Positions 16,757 to 25,835 of a DNA stretch of 46,966 nt are shown piece after piece. The stretch comes from Acidobacteriota bacterium (lineage in GTDB: Bacteria; Acidobacteriota; Blastocatellia; Pyrinomonadales; Pyrinomonadaceae). Position 1 is the stretch's first letter. Each line of letters opens with the position of its first letter. A program made the translations under genes and the position numbers. The notes beneath the pieces were generated by a model. That model saw only the letters and a list, made by a program, of their open reading frames with translations, searched no databases and was not told the origin of the DNA. The stretch lies in assembly GCA_023436495.1 (NCBI GenBank), contig JAEZIT010000109.1, positions 1 through 46,966 of the forward strand. Reading direction: 5' to 3'.

Positions 16757-18574
16757 TTATGTACTAGACGTCACGGGCGGTTCGGAAAGCGCTTCCTCTT
16801 CCGCGAACTGGAGTTCATACAGTCTTTTGTAGACACCGCCCGCCTCGAGCAACTCGGCATGTGTTCCGGATTCGATGATCGAACCTCGCTGCATAACGAC
16901 GATTCGATCGGCTTTGCGAACGGTCGAAAGCCGATGTGCGATGACGATCGACGTTTTGCCCTGCATCAGATTTGCAAGGGCCCTTTGGACTAGCCGTTCG
17001 GATTTGGCGTCGAGCGCAGAGGTGGCTTCATCAAGGATAAGCACCGGAGCATTGACAAGCACGGCGCGAGCGATCGCAATACGTTGTCGCTGTCCACCCG
17101 ACAGAAAAATTCCTCGTTCGCCGACAAGGGTATCATATCCGTTCGGCAGTTCCCGAATGAACTCGTCGGCAAAGGCGACACGAGCGGCTTCGGCTATATC
17201 GGCTTCCGATGCGTCGGGTTTGCCGTATGAAATGTTATATCGGATCGTGTCATTAAATAGGACCGTTTCCTGTGTGACTAGGGCGATCTGCTTTTTAAGG
17301 CTGAGGAGCTTTGCATCCCGCAAATCGATGTGATCCCAACGCACCGCGCCGGCTGTTGGATCGTAGAGACGCTGAATAAGCTTGATCAGACTGGATTTAC
17401 CGCCGCCGCTCTCCCCAACCAGGGCGATCATCGAACCTTTTGGAACGTCGAGCGTTACGTCTTTCAGGATCTGCTTGTCATCGTTATTATATCGGAACGA
17501 AACGGATTCAAGGTGAAGGCCTTGCGAAAGAGGTTTCAATTCTACAGCACCCGCTTTTTCCGGAAGAACTTCGTCTTCGTCCAAGACGCTCCAGACGTCT
17601 TTCGCCGCCGCAAAAGCTTTCGTGATCTCATTATGCTGACGAGAGATCTTCCGCATCGGGTCGTAACTTCTAAACAGAAAGAAGAGAAACGTGAAGAACT
17701 GTGCCGCATCCATATGCCCGCTGTTTATCTCGCGCAGCCCAAAATAAAAAAGGACAACGATCGCGATCACTCCAATGATCTCTATCGTCGGCGGCGATGT
17801 CGCAGCAATGCGGCCGGAACGGAGATTTGCGCGCGCGATCATCCCTGCGACCCGATCGAAGCGGGACCGTTCGCGTTCCTCGGCAGTATAGGCCTTGACG
17901 ATCGTATGATTGGAAAGCGTTTCCTGTGCTGTGTCGGTCAGGAGCTTATTGCCCTCAAATGTTTCCTCTGCGAGTTTTCGAAGTGCGCGGCTGAACTTTG
18001 AAGTAAGGAGCGCGATTATCGGTGCGATAATGAGTGCACCGAGCATAAGCCGCCAGTTAAAATAGAATGCAGCGCCAATAAAGAAAACGAGCATGAAACT
18101 TTCACGCAATACATCGCGTAAATTCGCCGAGACGGCAAGCTCAATTGCCGAGCAGCTTACGACGAGACGCGAGACCAGATAGTTCGTGCGGTGCTTTTCG
18201 AAAAACGAAGCTGGTTGTTTCAGCAGATGGTCATAGAGCTCGCTGCGAAGCGAAAGTACAGCAGACTGGCCGATCTTTGCCATCAGATAGGACGAAAAAT
18301 ATTCGGCGATGCCTTTGCAGATGGTGAACGTCAGGAGAAGAGCTGAGATCGCTATCCATGCTTGTTGCCACGGTTCTTTCGGAACAAATCTATGTAGGTC
18401 AAAGACTGTTTCGGACGCTTTGGCACTGCCCGGAAGAAACTGCCCGAATATTGGTACAAGCAGGCCGCCGACGGCCGTTTCGAACAGCGCGACGAGTACC
18501 ATCGCAACAATGGCGAACACAAACGTTAGCCAATGCGGGCGGACATATTTTAGAAGGCGCTTAAAATCCTGCAT
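16757..18574 (-). CDS. MsbA-like ABC exporter (permease fused to ATPase)
   Basis: The 605-residue half-transporter has an N-terminal six-helix membrane domain (about residues 1-330) and a C-terminal ATPase. The ATPase has Walker A GESGGGKS (387-394), signature LSGGQ (491-495), Walker B VLILDE (511-516) and an H-loop His near 547, all intact. It is most like the MsbA lipid A-core flippase group, but lipid or drug export cannot be told apart from sequence. Being first in a unit with yicC, gmk and rpoZ suggests a housekeeping role. It diverges from the OmpA-like gene across 127 bp. Confidence 0.9.
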   Translation of the reverse strand: MQDFKRLLKYVRPHWLTFVFAIVAMVLVALFETAVGGLLVPIFGQFLPGSAKASETVFDLHRFVPKEPWQQAWIAISALLLTFTICKGIAEYFSSYLMAKIGQSAVLSLRSELYDHLLKQPASFFEKHRTNYLVSRLVVSCSAIELAVSANLRDVLRESFMLVFFIGAAFYFNWRLMLGALIIAPIIALLTSKFSRALRKLAEETFEGNKLLTDTAQETLSNHTIVKAYTAEERERSRFDRVAGMIARANLRSGRIAATSPPTIEIIGVIAIVVLFYFGLREINSGHMDAAQFFTFLFFLFRSYDPMRKISRQHNEITKAFAAAKDVWSVLDEDEVLPEKAGAVELKPLSQGLHLESVSFRYNNDDKQILKDVTLDVPKGSMIALVGESGGGKSSLIKLIQRLYDPTAGAVRWDHIDLRDAKLLSLKKQIALVTQETVLFNDTIRYNISYGKPDASEADIAEAARVAFADEFIRELPNGYDTLVGERGIFLSGGQRQRIAIARAVLVNAPVLILDEATSALDAKSERLVQRALANLMQGKTSIVIAHRLSTVRKADRIVVMQRGSIIESGTHAELLEAGGVYKRLYELQFAEEEALSEPPVTSST

Positions 18575-18701
18575 CGAGCGGTGTAAAACACTGAATATAC
18601 TGCACCCGGGCGTGCGTTGTCCAAAACCGGCAAGTTTGCAACGGTTTATTGAATTATGGCATCTTGAGTATTACGTCATCCGAATTCCCGGAGCAATCAA
18701 T

Positions 18702-20255
18702 ATGATCAATTCTAGAACTACTAAGCCCATTATATCGCTACTATTCATTCTCTCCGCCGCGATCGTTTCATTTGCACAAGTCGACGTTGCACGCCGGACC
18801 ACGGCGATAACTTATCCGCTGGACGAACAGGTCATCGTCCAATTTCGCGGAACCACGCGTTTCCCAAGAATGAAAGGCGAAGCGACAATAAAGCGTACAA
18901 GCCGCAACGGATCGCAGATTCAGTTGTCTGTTTCGAAGATGCCGAGGCCATTCGAGCTGGGGGCGGGATATGCGACATATGTGCTTTGGGCGGTTTCGCC
19001 CGAGGGACAGGTCGACAACCTTGGCGAGATCAAGCGACGAGGATTCTTCGAATTCGATTCAAAGATAAATGTTACTACGCCGCTCCAAACATTTGCATTG
19101 ATCATTACTGCAGAGCCGCATTTCCTTGTAAGACGCCCGAGCCAAGCGATAATGCTTGAAAATCTATCACCGGTGGCGCGAAGCGGGAGGACAATTCCTA
19201 CGATGCCCGCTGTCCAATATTTCGGGAATTCCAGCGATTACTTCAGAGACGCGCGTACGCCGGAGATCGCTGAAGTAGATTATTCCAAGACGCCCTCAAC
19301 GATATTACAGGCAAAGCAGGCGATAGCACTGGCACGATTCGCAGGGGCGGATCGTGATGCCGCCGAGGAATTTAAAGAAGCTCAAGCGGCGCTGACAAGC
19401 GCGGAAGAGACGTGGCGGGCAGGACGAAGTGAGGATCTGATTGACGTGGCCGCAAGGCGTGCGATCAGCGCATCCGTAAAGGCGGAGAATACTGCATTCA
19501 TACGAAAGGAAGCGCGCGAGAAACGAAACGAAAAGACGCGTGCCGACGCTGAAATGCGCCAGGTAGAGGACCGCTACGCCGAAGCTCAGGCGGAGATCGT
19601 TTCGTTGAGATCGCAGCTCGGGGATGAAACGCGAAATAGGGAACTTTCGGAGCGAGACGTTTCCAACTACGCTCGGCAGATAAAGGAACTGCGAGACGAG
19701 AATGCGAGGCTTCGCGAAGAGCTCGTTGCTCTCCGGATTGAAACCGACGCGGCTAAATCAAAGCTTTCAGCAATTGAAAACGAACAACAGGCGGCCCGTG
19801 ACCAGCAGGAACGTGAAGCACGGATCGCACAGCTCGAAGCAGAGGAAGCGGGTATGATAGCGTCGTTAAAACGCTTTGGGTCCGTGACGAAGAATGAGCG
19901 CGGAGTCGTGTTTACGCTGCCGGAAAACATTTGGGCGACTGCCCGTGCGGCAACGTTTGCACCGGCCGCCGATTCGAAGCTGCTCTCCATTGCAGAGATC
20001 TTGGCCGCAAATCCGGATTATTCGGTCACGATCGAATCGCATACCGACGACCGGGGCACGCCGGAAGAACTTGAAGCATTGACGCAGCAGCGCTCGCAGC
20101 TTCTCGCTGATCGTATCGGCACGCTTGGAGTGACTTCAGGAAGAATGACTGCGAGGGGACTTGGTGCAACACTGCCAGTGGCGCCAAATACGACGAATGC
20201 GAATCGGGCTAAAAACCGAAGGGTCCAGATAATTCTGACACCGACATTTCGATAG
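18702..20255 (+). CDS. Exported OmpA-family protein with central coiled coil
   Basis: The 517-residue protein has a signal peptide (about 1-25, ending SFAQ), a beta-rich N-terminal domain and a long charged coiled coil (roughly 200-370). It ends in an OmpA-type peptidoglycan-binding domain with VTIESHTDDRGTPEE, LTQQRSQLLADRI and TARGLG. It probably links the outer membrane or periplasm to peptidoglycan. The ATG at 18702 is chosen because GGAG (18690-18693) lies 8 nt upstream and the signal peptide begins there; the frame is open further 5' but overlaps the divergent exporter gene. A terminator follows. Confidence 0.88.
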   Translation: MINSRTTKPIISLLFILSAAIVSFAQVDVARRTTAITYPLDEQVIVQFRGTTRFPRMKGEATIKRTSRNGSQIQLSVSKMPRPFELGAGYATYVLWAVSPEGQVDNLGEIKRRGFFEFDSKINVTTPLQTFALIITAEPHFLVRRPSQAIMLENLSPVARSGRTIPTMPAVQYFGNSSDYFRDARTPEIAEVDYSKTPSTILQAKQAIALARFAGADRDAAEEFKEAQAALTSAEETWRAGRSEDLIDVAARRAISASVKAENTAFIRKEAREKRNEKTRADAEMRQVEDRYAEAQAEIVSLRSQLGDETRNRELSERDVSNYARQIKELRDENARLREELVALRIETDAAKSKLSAIENEQQAARDQQEREARIAQLEAEEAGMIASLKRFGSVTKNERGVVFTLPENIWATARAATFAPAADSKLLSIAEILAANPDYSVTIESHTDDRGTPEELEALTQQRSQLLADRIGTLGVTSGRMTARGLGATLPVAPNTTNANRAKNRRVQIILTPTFR

Positions 20256-20278
20256 TCAGGTCCAAAGTGCGAAACTCG

Positions 20279-20307
20279 GCCCGGGCTTATGGCTCGGGCT
20301 TTTTTTG
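20279..20307 (+). terminator. Rho-independent terminator after the OmpA-like gene
   Basis: GCCCGGGC (20279-20286) pairs with GCTCGGGC (20292-20299), with one G-U pair and a 5-nt loop, followed by an 8-base T tract. Confidence 0.88.
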
Positions 20308-20419
20308 TGAAAAAAATGCTGTCAAATAAGGGAGTATTGTGGTAAATTCTCCTGATCGAACACAATACAGGCATTTCCCACTGCCCTAATTGATCTCATC
20401 CGAATTAGGAGGCAGAAAA

Positions 20420-23400
20420 GTGATTTCCCGACCATTGAGTTTGCGCATCCTCGCGACCGCATTGACCATAGCAGCCGCTTTTGCATTTTATTCTTATTTT
20501 CCCGAAACGACTCCGCTCGCGCAGAACCGCTCTTATCATGGCTCGCTTTTTGCGAAGTTTGCAGCGGCAGACGGTATTACTAAAGACATCCGTGACCCAA
20601 ACCGAGAGATCGTGCGTGTGTACATTAAGTCTCAGGCGGACAGGAAAGCTGCGGAAGCGCTGGGTCATCTCGTAAGCGACCACGGCCCTTTCGTAGTTGT
20701 TTCTAAGGATAAGAAGAAAGCGTCGCCTTTTGCCGCTCTTGCGATCGAGCCGATCGAAATGGAAATCAGTTTGCCGAATGGGAAATTCGATCCGGTGGTC
20801 GACCCTCCAACGGGCTCTATACGGAGTGACGGCGCGGAATCCATCCCAAACAAGGGATATTACATTGTACAGTTTGGAAGCATTCCGAAGGACGAGTGGA
20901 TCGAGAGCTTGCGCGATACTGGCGTTGAAATCGTTCAATATGTTCCGAACAACGCGTTTTTCGTGTATGGCGACGGCGAGGCGATCTCAAAGGCTGCAGG
21001 TCATTCTCGAGTTCGTTGGGCAGGGAAATATGTGGCCGATCAAAAGCTGTCGTCACATGTGCGGGCATTTTCACGGGCCGAAGCCGTCACATCGACGTAT
21101 GACATCGCTGTATTTTCCCGTGCCCAACTGGCAAATGTTGCGTCGGAATTGTCGATGACCATAAACGCTCGCGTGTTGGCCGTGAGTCAACTGCCAAATA
21201 ATTTCTTTAACGTTATTCGCGTGCAAATGGACCCAAGCGATTTGACGCGGGTTGCGGAAATGCCCGATGTGTTCAGAGTCGATCCGTACATCAGACCTAC
21301 GCTCGAAGACGAACGAGCGGCGCAGATCGTCGCAGGCAATTACTCAAGCCCCACAGTGATCGGACCGCCCGGGTACAATCCGCTGTCACAATTTGGCGTC
21401 GACGGCACGGGCGTGACGGTCACGGTTGCGGACGATGGGGTATCTATCCCGGCCCCGGCGGCAGGATTTTATGTCACGAGCGCTAACACTGTCGACGGGC
21501 CGCTGCGTGGAGCGACCGCCGGTGCATCCGGCGGCCATGGCCATATTAATGCAAGCATCATCGCGGGCACCACGCCGTACGCGCCATTAGACCCTTTAAA
21601 TTTCAACTATGGTCGCGGCGTCGCACCGGGTGCCAACATAATTAACATTCCATTTCTGAAATCCGGTAATACTTCGACCGACTCACAGGCGATAGACGAT
21701 TCGTTGACGACCCTCGGCCCGAACGGCGCTCCCGGAACAATAACGAATAACAGTTGGGGAAACGGTACGAACGGGAATAGTTATGATTCTTATACCGCGC
21801 AGTATGACGGTTTTGTTCGCGACGGCAGTGCTGGCAGCGGCTTTGATCCAATAACCATCGTTTTTTCGGCTGGAAATTCCGGCACATCTGGACTGACGCG
21901 GCCAAAAGTCGCGAAAAACGTAATTGCGGTCGGCAACTCCGAAAATATTCGAACCGAACTTGGAAGAACAAGCGCGGACAATATGGATGATTTGGAGCCG
22001 ACATCGAGCCGTGGTCCAGCTGCCGACGGTCGTATAAAGCCCGATATTACGGCTCCGGGAACGGTAATTACGGGCAGCCGTGCTGGGGATTGCTCAAACA
22101 TTTCGGGGTGTTTCGACGCTAATCACGCGTATAGCACCGGCACTTCGCATGCCGCGCCGCAGGTTGCCGGAGCGGCAGCATTGTTCACGGAGTACTGGAG
22201 GAATGCTAATAATGGCAATTACCCCAGCCCGGCAATGATCAAAGCGTCGATCATAAGCTCGGCACAGGAAATGAATGGCGTTAGCACCGGTACGGCAATA
22301 CCGAACGGTAACGAGGGTTGGGGCCGCATAAACATGAAACTGATGATGAATACCGGCGTGCCGATGCAGTATTTCGATCAGGTATATCAATTTGGCGATG
22401 CGGGCAGCGAGACAACTTACACGGGCCGCGTTGGCGACAGTGCAAAACCGGTCAGATTTACGCTGGTTTGGACGGATCCGCCTGGGGTCTCGGATCCGGC
22501 TTTGGTCAACGATCTTGATCTTGTTGTAACTGTTGGTGCTAATACATATCGCGGCAATGTTTTTGGCGGCGGGATCTCAGTCACAGGCGGATCGGCCGAT
22601 ACAAGAAACAACGTCGAGAACGTATTTCTTCCTGCAGGAATCAACGCCGGGACTCCTGTGAGTATTACTGTGAGGGCAACGCGGATAGTTGGCGATGGAA
22701 TTTTAGGCAACGGCGATCAGACGGACCAAAATTTTGCACTTGTCGCATACAACGTCGAGGCGGGGCCGGCACCGGCGGTAAAAGCACCGTTTGATTTCGA
22801 CGGCGACGGCAGAACGGATGCCTCTGTTAATCGTCCGACAGCCCCGGGTCAGGCAAGCGTCTGGTGGTATCGAAAGAGTTCGGACAACAGCAATCTTGCG
22901 TTTCCGTTCGGATTGTCGACTGATTTGCTGGTGCCGGCGGATTACACCGGCGACGGTAAATCGGATCTGGCAGTTTTTCGATCGTCAACCGGGTTTTGGT
23001 ATGTATTGCGCAGCGAGGATAACACGCTTTACGGATTTCCGTTCGGATCGGCTGGAGACGTGCCTGCACCATCGGATTTTGACGGAGACGGCATGGCGGA
23101 TTCTGCTGTATTCAGGCCGGCCAACGGTAACTGGTATGTTTTCCTGTCTGCGGGAGGTTTCCGGATTGAAAGGTTTGGTATGGCCGGCGATATGCCGGTC
23201 GCCGATGATTACGACGGAGACGGAAAAGCGGATATCGCTATATTCAGACCGTCCGGCGGTTCCGGAAGTGCCGAATGGTGGATCAGGTTCAGCAGCGGCG
23301 GTGATCGTGCGATGCAATTTGGCACGCCGACCGATCGGGCGGTACCAGGCGATTACACCGGTGATGGAAAGGCTGACCTAGCAATTTGGCGGCCGTCCAC

Positions 23401-23623
23401 AGGATTTTGGTACGTGCTCCGGAGCGAAGATCTGTCATTTTACGGATTTCCGTTCGGGGTCGCAACCGACGTTCCTGTCCCTGGCGATTACGACGGCGAT
23501 GGTAGGTTGGACGCGGGGATTTTCCGAGGCGGCCAGTGGTATATAAATACTGCCGGCGGCTCACAGATATTTAGCTTTGGTACGTTAGGCGATACTGCCA
23601 TTCCGTCCGTTTACGTAAGGTAG
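20420..23623 (+). CDS. Secreted subtilisin-family protease with P-like domain and FG-GAP repeats
   Basis: The 1067-residue S8 protease starts at a GTG, chosen because AGGAGG (20407-20412) lies 7 nt upstream. A signal or membrane segment (about 8-26) is followed by a long prodomain to about residue 310. The catalytic triad reads Asp338 (VADDG), His373 (GGHGH) and Ser576 (GTSHAAP), with the oxyanion Asn486 in SAGNSG. After the protease comes a beta domain (about 590-770) resembling a P-domain, then six FG-GAP/VCBS-like repeats with DxDGDGxxD calcium motifs to the end. Two of the repeats share FWYVLRSED and YGFPFG almost exactly, suggesting recent duplication. There is no outer-membrane sorting domain. 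Confidence 0.93.
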   Translation: MISRPLSLRILATALTIAAAFAFYSYFPETTPLAQNRSYHGSLFAKFAAADGITKDIRDPNREIVRVYIKSQADRKAAEALGHLVSDHGPFVVVSKDKKKASPFAALAIEPIEMEISLPNGKFDPVVDPPTGSIRSDGAESIPNKGYYIVQFGSIPKDEWIESLRDTGVEIVQYVPNNAFFVYGDGEAISKAAGHSRVRWAGKYVADQKLSSHVRAFSRAEAVTSTYDIAVFSRAQLANVASELSMTINARVLAVSQLPNNFFNVIRVQMDPSDLTRVAEMPDVFRVDPYIRPTLEDERAAQIVAGNYSSPTVIGPPGYNPLSQFGVDGTGVTVTVADDGVSIPAPAAGFYVTSANTVDGPLRGATAGASGGHGHINASIIAGTTPYAPLDPLNFNYGRGVAPGANIINIPFLKSGNTSTDSQAIDDSLTTLGPNGAPGTITNNSWGNGTNGNSYDSYTAQYDGFVRDGSAGSGFDPITIVFSAGNSGTSGLTRPKVAKNVIAVGNSENIRTELGRTSADNMDDLEPTSSRGPAADGRIKPDITAPGTVITGSRAGDCSNISGCFDANHAYSTGTSHAAPQVAGAAALFTEYWRNANNGNYPSPAMIKASIISSAQEMNGVSTGTAIPNGNEGWGRINMKLMMNTGVPMQYFDQVYQFGDAGSETTYTGRVGDSAKPVRFTLVWTDPPGVSDPALVNDLDLVVTVGANTYRGNVFGGGISVTGGSADTRNNVENVFLPAGINAGTPVSITVRATRIVGDGILGNGDQTDQNFALVAYNVEAGPAPAVKAPFDFDGDGRTDASVNRPTAPGQASVWWYRKSSDNSNLAFPFGLSTDLLVPADYTGDGKSDLAVFRSSTGFWYVLRSEDNTLYGFPFGSAGDVPAPSDFDGDGMADSAVFRPANGNWYVFLSAGGFRIERFGMAGDMPVADDYDGDGKADIAIFRPSGGSGSAEWWIRFSSGGDRAMQFGTPTDRAVPGDYTGDGKADLAIWRPSTGFWYVLRSEDLSFYGFPFGVATDVPVPGDYDGDGRLDAGIFRGGQWYINTAGGSQIFSFGTLGDTAIPSVYVR

Positions 23624-23633
23624 GCTGGCGCCT

Positions 23634-24614
23634 TCAATCCCTAAGGACGTGAATCCGATCGGGCGGCAGTCCGAGCATGCACTCGTCGCCCGGATTCAGT
23701 CCTACAAGCCGAAGTACGAGAGCTTCGAGCCTAAGTCCGCCGGCATCGAGTTCGATTAGCGTTGTAGATCCAAGAAGGCGTACACCTGTTATCGTTGCCT
23801 TTAACAGGTTGTCCTCAGGGAAGGAGGCACCGAAGGACAATGTAATGTGCTCGGGCCGAATGGATAAAGAAACATCGCGGTTTATTGCCCCAAGTGTTCG
23901 CACATCGGCTTTTTCTGTGAAGAGCCGGTGTGAACCTTCGATTGTCTGAAATTCCGGTAGATCGGCCTTGCTTGAGGTAAGTCGGCGCGCCGCGAAAATG
24001 TTGTTTCTGCCTGTCGCGCGTGCCGCCGCGGTCGATACCGGTCGATCGTAAACCTCCTGCGGCGGGCCTATCTGCTCAACTTGACCGTTCGAGAGTATTG
24101 CCACTCGATCGCAGAGCTCGAAGACATCGTCGAAATCCTTGGTTGCGAGGATCACCGTCAGGCCGCGTTCCGAAACGGCCGCGCGTAGTTCCTCGAACGC
24201 TTGCTGACGCATGTCCAAATCAAGGTCGCAAAAAGCGTTGTCCAGCAGTATTACGCCCTTGTCCGAGGCGGATTCCAGCGCCGTTTTGAATGCTGCGAAC
24301 TGACCCACGCCATCTGCGGTCTGCTGTTCCTTCGCCGGTCTAAAAATTCCTCGCCATCCGCTTTCTTCGGGCGCGTGGGGTATGCTGAACCAACGCTTTT
24401 CCGCAGATTCACCAGTAAGATCGCGGCCGCGAAACGTCACGCTCCCGCCATTTGGATCTTCACTGCCCTGAAGAATTCTGATCAGTGTCGATTTACCAGA
24501 GCCCGAAAGCCCGTAGATCCCCATGATCTCACCTTCTGCCGCTTCGAAACTGATGTCTCGCAGCACCCAATTGTTGTCGTAGCGTTTTGAAAGATTTGTT
24601 ATTTGGAGCGCCAT
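23634..24614 (-). CDS. Degenerate ABC ATPase with TOBE-like C-terminus
   Basis: The 326-residue protein resembles sugar/polyamine/iron ABC importer ATPases. It has Walker A GLSGSGKST (35-43) and a C-terminal TOBE-like region with SIRPEHITL and LLGSTTLIELD. Other motifs are degraded: no Q-loop Gln, DGVGQ in place of LSGGQ (101-105), Asn126 instead of the Walker B catalytic Glu (VILLDN), and Lys159 instead of the H-loop His (ATKD). The distance from Walker A to Walker B is about 80 residues, some 35 shorter than usual. The ORF is intact. The ATG at 24614 is preferred to an upstream TTG. No permease or binding protein is adjacent. Confidence 0.85.
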   Translation of the reverse strand: MALQITNLSKRYDNNWVLRDISFEAAEGEIMGIYGLSGSGKSTLIRILQGSEDPNGGSVTFRGRDLTGESAEKRWFSIPHAPEESGWRGIFRPAKEQQTADGVGQFAAFKTALESASDKGVILLDNAFCDLDLDMRQQAFEELRAAVSERGLTVILATKDFDDVFELCDRVAILSNGQVEQIGPPQEVYDRPVSTAAARATGRNNIFAARRLTSSKADLPEFQTIEGSHRLFTEKADVRTLGAINRDVSLSIRPEHITLSFGASFPEDNLLKATITGVRLLGSTTLIELDAGGLRLEALVLRLVGLNPGDECMLGLPPDRIHVLRD

Positions 24615-24672
24615 AGAAAGCCGGAAATTTGGAACTTTCACCTGCAATTTACGTGCAAAGAAAAGTATGCTG

Positions 24673-24699
24673 TTGTCATCGGATTAAAGCAAGTATAAA
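24673..24699 (+). promoter_or_regulatory. Candidate promoter with a very short leader
   Basis: TTGTCA (24673-24678) and TATAAA (24694-24699) are each 5/6 matches but only 15 bp apart. The next ATG (24712) is 12 bp from the -10, so the leader would be near zero to six bases. No ribosome-binding site is visible. Confidence 0.35.
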
Positions 24700-24711
24700 C
24701 TGTGTGACATT

Positions 24712-25005
24712 ATGGCAAACGATAAAAAGTCCTTGCGCCGAAAGCTTTTACACGCAGGAGGTTGGCAATTGGTCAAACGTGGAGCGAAAATGCTTCCGTT
24801 CGGCGGAACCTTGATCGTCGTCGGGCTCGTTGGTAATGACATCAAGCGAAAGGGCCTCGTAAAGGGAGTGATAAATTCCGGCCTGGACGCTATTCCAATC
24901 GTTGGCCTGGCAAAAAATGCCGTTGAGCTCGTTACGGGTGACTTTATTGCAGACAAGAATGGCACGCCGCGACGGCGAATAGGTACTAAGAATAATGAGA
25001 AATAA
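24712..25005 (+). CDS. Small membrane-associated hypothetical protein
   Basis: The 97-residue protein has a basic N-terminus (KKSLRRKLLHAGGWQLVKRG) and two hydrophobic stretches (MLPFGGTLIVVGLVG and AIPIVGLAKNAVELVTG). The C-terminus is basic. I do not recognise a family. It may be a small inner-membrane protein. Its last 11 bases overlap the start of the next gene, which suggests coupled translation. Confidence 0.6.
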   Translation: MANDKKSLRRKLLHAGGWQLVKRGAKMLPFGGTLIVVGLVGNDIKRKGLVKGVINSGLDAIPIVGLAKNAVELVTGDFIADKNGTPRRRIGTKNNEK

Positions 25006-25690
25006 ACTGCTTGTCATGGCTTTGATGATCTTCCTCGGCGGCACCTCCGTCATTTCATACGGCCAATCGACGCGACGGTCACGGGCGAAGAAGTCCACTC
25101 CCGTGACAAGCCCGACTCCGCCTGGATCCGAACCGGCTGTTATCAGCCGCGCAGACGATGCGAACCAAACAGTGATCTTACCTGAATCGCAAGACGTCAT
25201 CGAATCAGAACAGGTCCGGTCAAATGGTTCCGAAAGCGACATTGAGGAAATCCGACGTGCCGTCAGAGAGCGGCAGCCCAACAAATATGACGAAAAGCAG
25301 AAACGGCTGCTTCTAAATCTAGACATTCTTACCCGGGCGGAACAGCGTGTCGAATCACTTCGCCGGCAGCGTTTCGAATTGATCGATAAGGAAAATGAGC
25401 TCAGGATAAAACTCGAAAAAGCCGACGTTGACCTTCGTCCAGAATCGATCGAACGGGTCACATCGCTGACGGGCTCGCTGCGACCGGAGGAGATCCGTGA
25501 ATCGCGAAAGAAAAGCCTAGAAGCGGAACGTGCAAGTATTCAGAGCCTCCTGACAGAAGTCCACTCGGCAAAGGCAAGCCTGGACACCAGTTTGAGACGG
25601 GCCGAAGACCTTGTGGAAAAGCTCAGAACCAAACTTGAGAAGGACATTGATGACGCTCTGTCTGACGAAACTGAAAAACCTGACCAGTAG
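24995..25690 (+). CDS. Exported coiled-coil hypothetical protein
   Basis: The 231-residue protein has a signal peptide (about 1-24, ending SYGQ), a Ser/Thr/Pro-rich linker, and a long charged helical region (about 75-220) with heptad-like runs such as ELRIKLEKADVDLR and RRAEDLVEKLRTKLEK. It is probably periplasmic. No family is recognised. The start overlaps the preceding gene by 11 bp and a UUCG-capped terminator follows, so these two genes form a transcript. Confidence 0.7.
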   Translation: MRNKLLVMALMIFLGGTSVISYGQSTRRSRAKKSTPVTSPTPPGSEPAVISRADDANQTVILPESQDVIESEQVRSNGSESDIEEIRRAVRERQPNKYDEKQKRLLLNLDILTRAEQRVESLRRQRFELIDKENELRIKLEKADVDLRPESIERVTSLTGSLRPEEIRESRKKSLEAERASIQSLLTEVHSAKASLDTSLRRAEDLVEKLRTKLEKDIDDALSDETEKPDQ

Positions 25691-25703
25691 TTCGAAGAAT
25701 CCC

Positions 25704-25726
25704 AAAACGCCGTTCGCGGCGTTTTT
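25704..25726 (+). terminator. Terminator with a TTCG tetraloop
   Basis: AAAACGCCG (25704-25712) pairs perfectly with CGGCGTTTT (25717-25725) across a TTCG tetraloop, followed by T. The A-run also gives a U-tract on the minus strand, but no minus-strand gene ends here. Confidence 0.88.
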
Positions 25727-25835
25727 CATTGGTTACTTAAAAATAACGTGCAAGCCGATGCAACGCTGTGCGTTCCTTTAAACGTCATAGAAAGCGTAAC
25801 CATAAGTACGCCGACCATTTAAAGGGAGACATAGC

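Noticed and set aside
18309..18701. In-frame extension of the OmpA-like protein by 131 codons
   Set aside because: It would overlap the divergent exporter gene, and the signal peptide and ribosome-binding site both point to the ATG at 18702.
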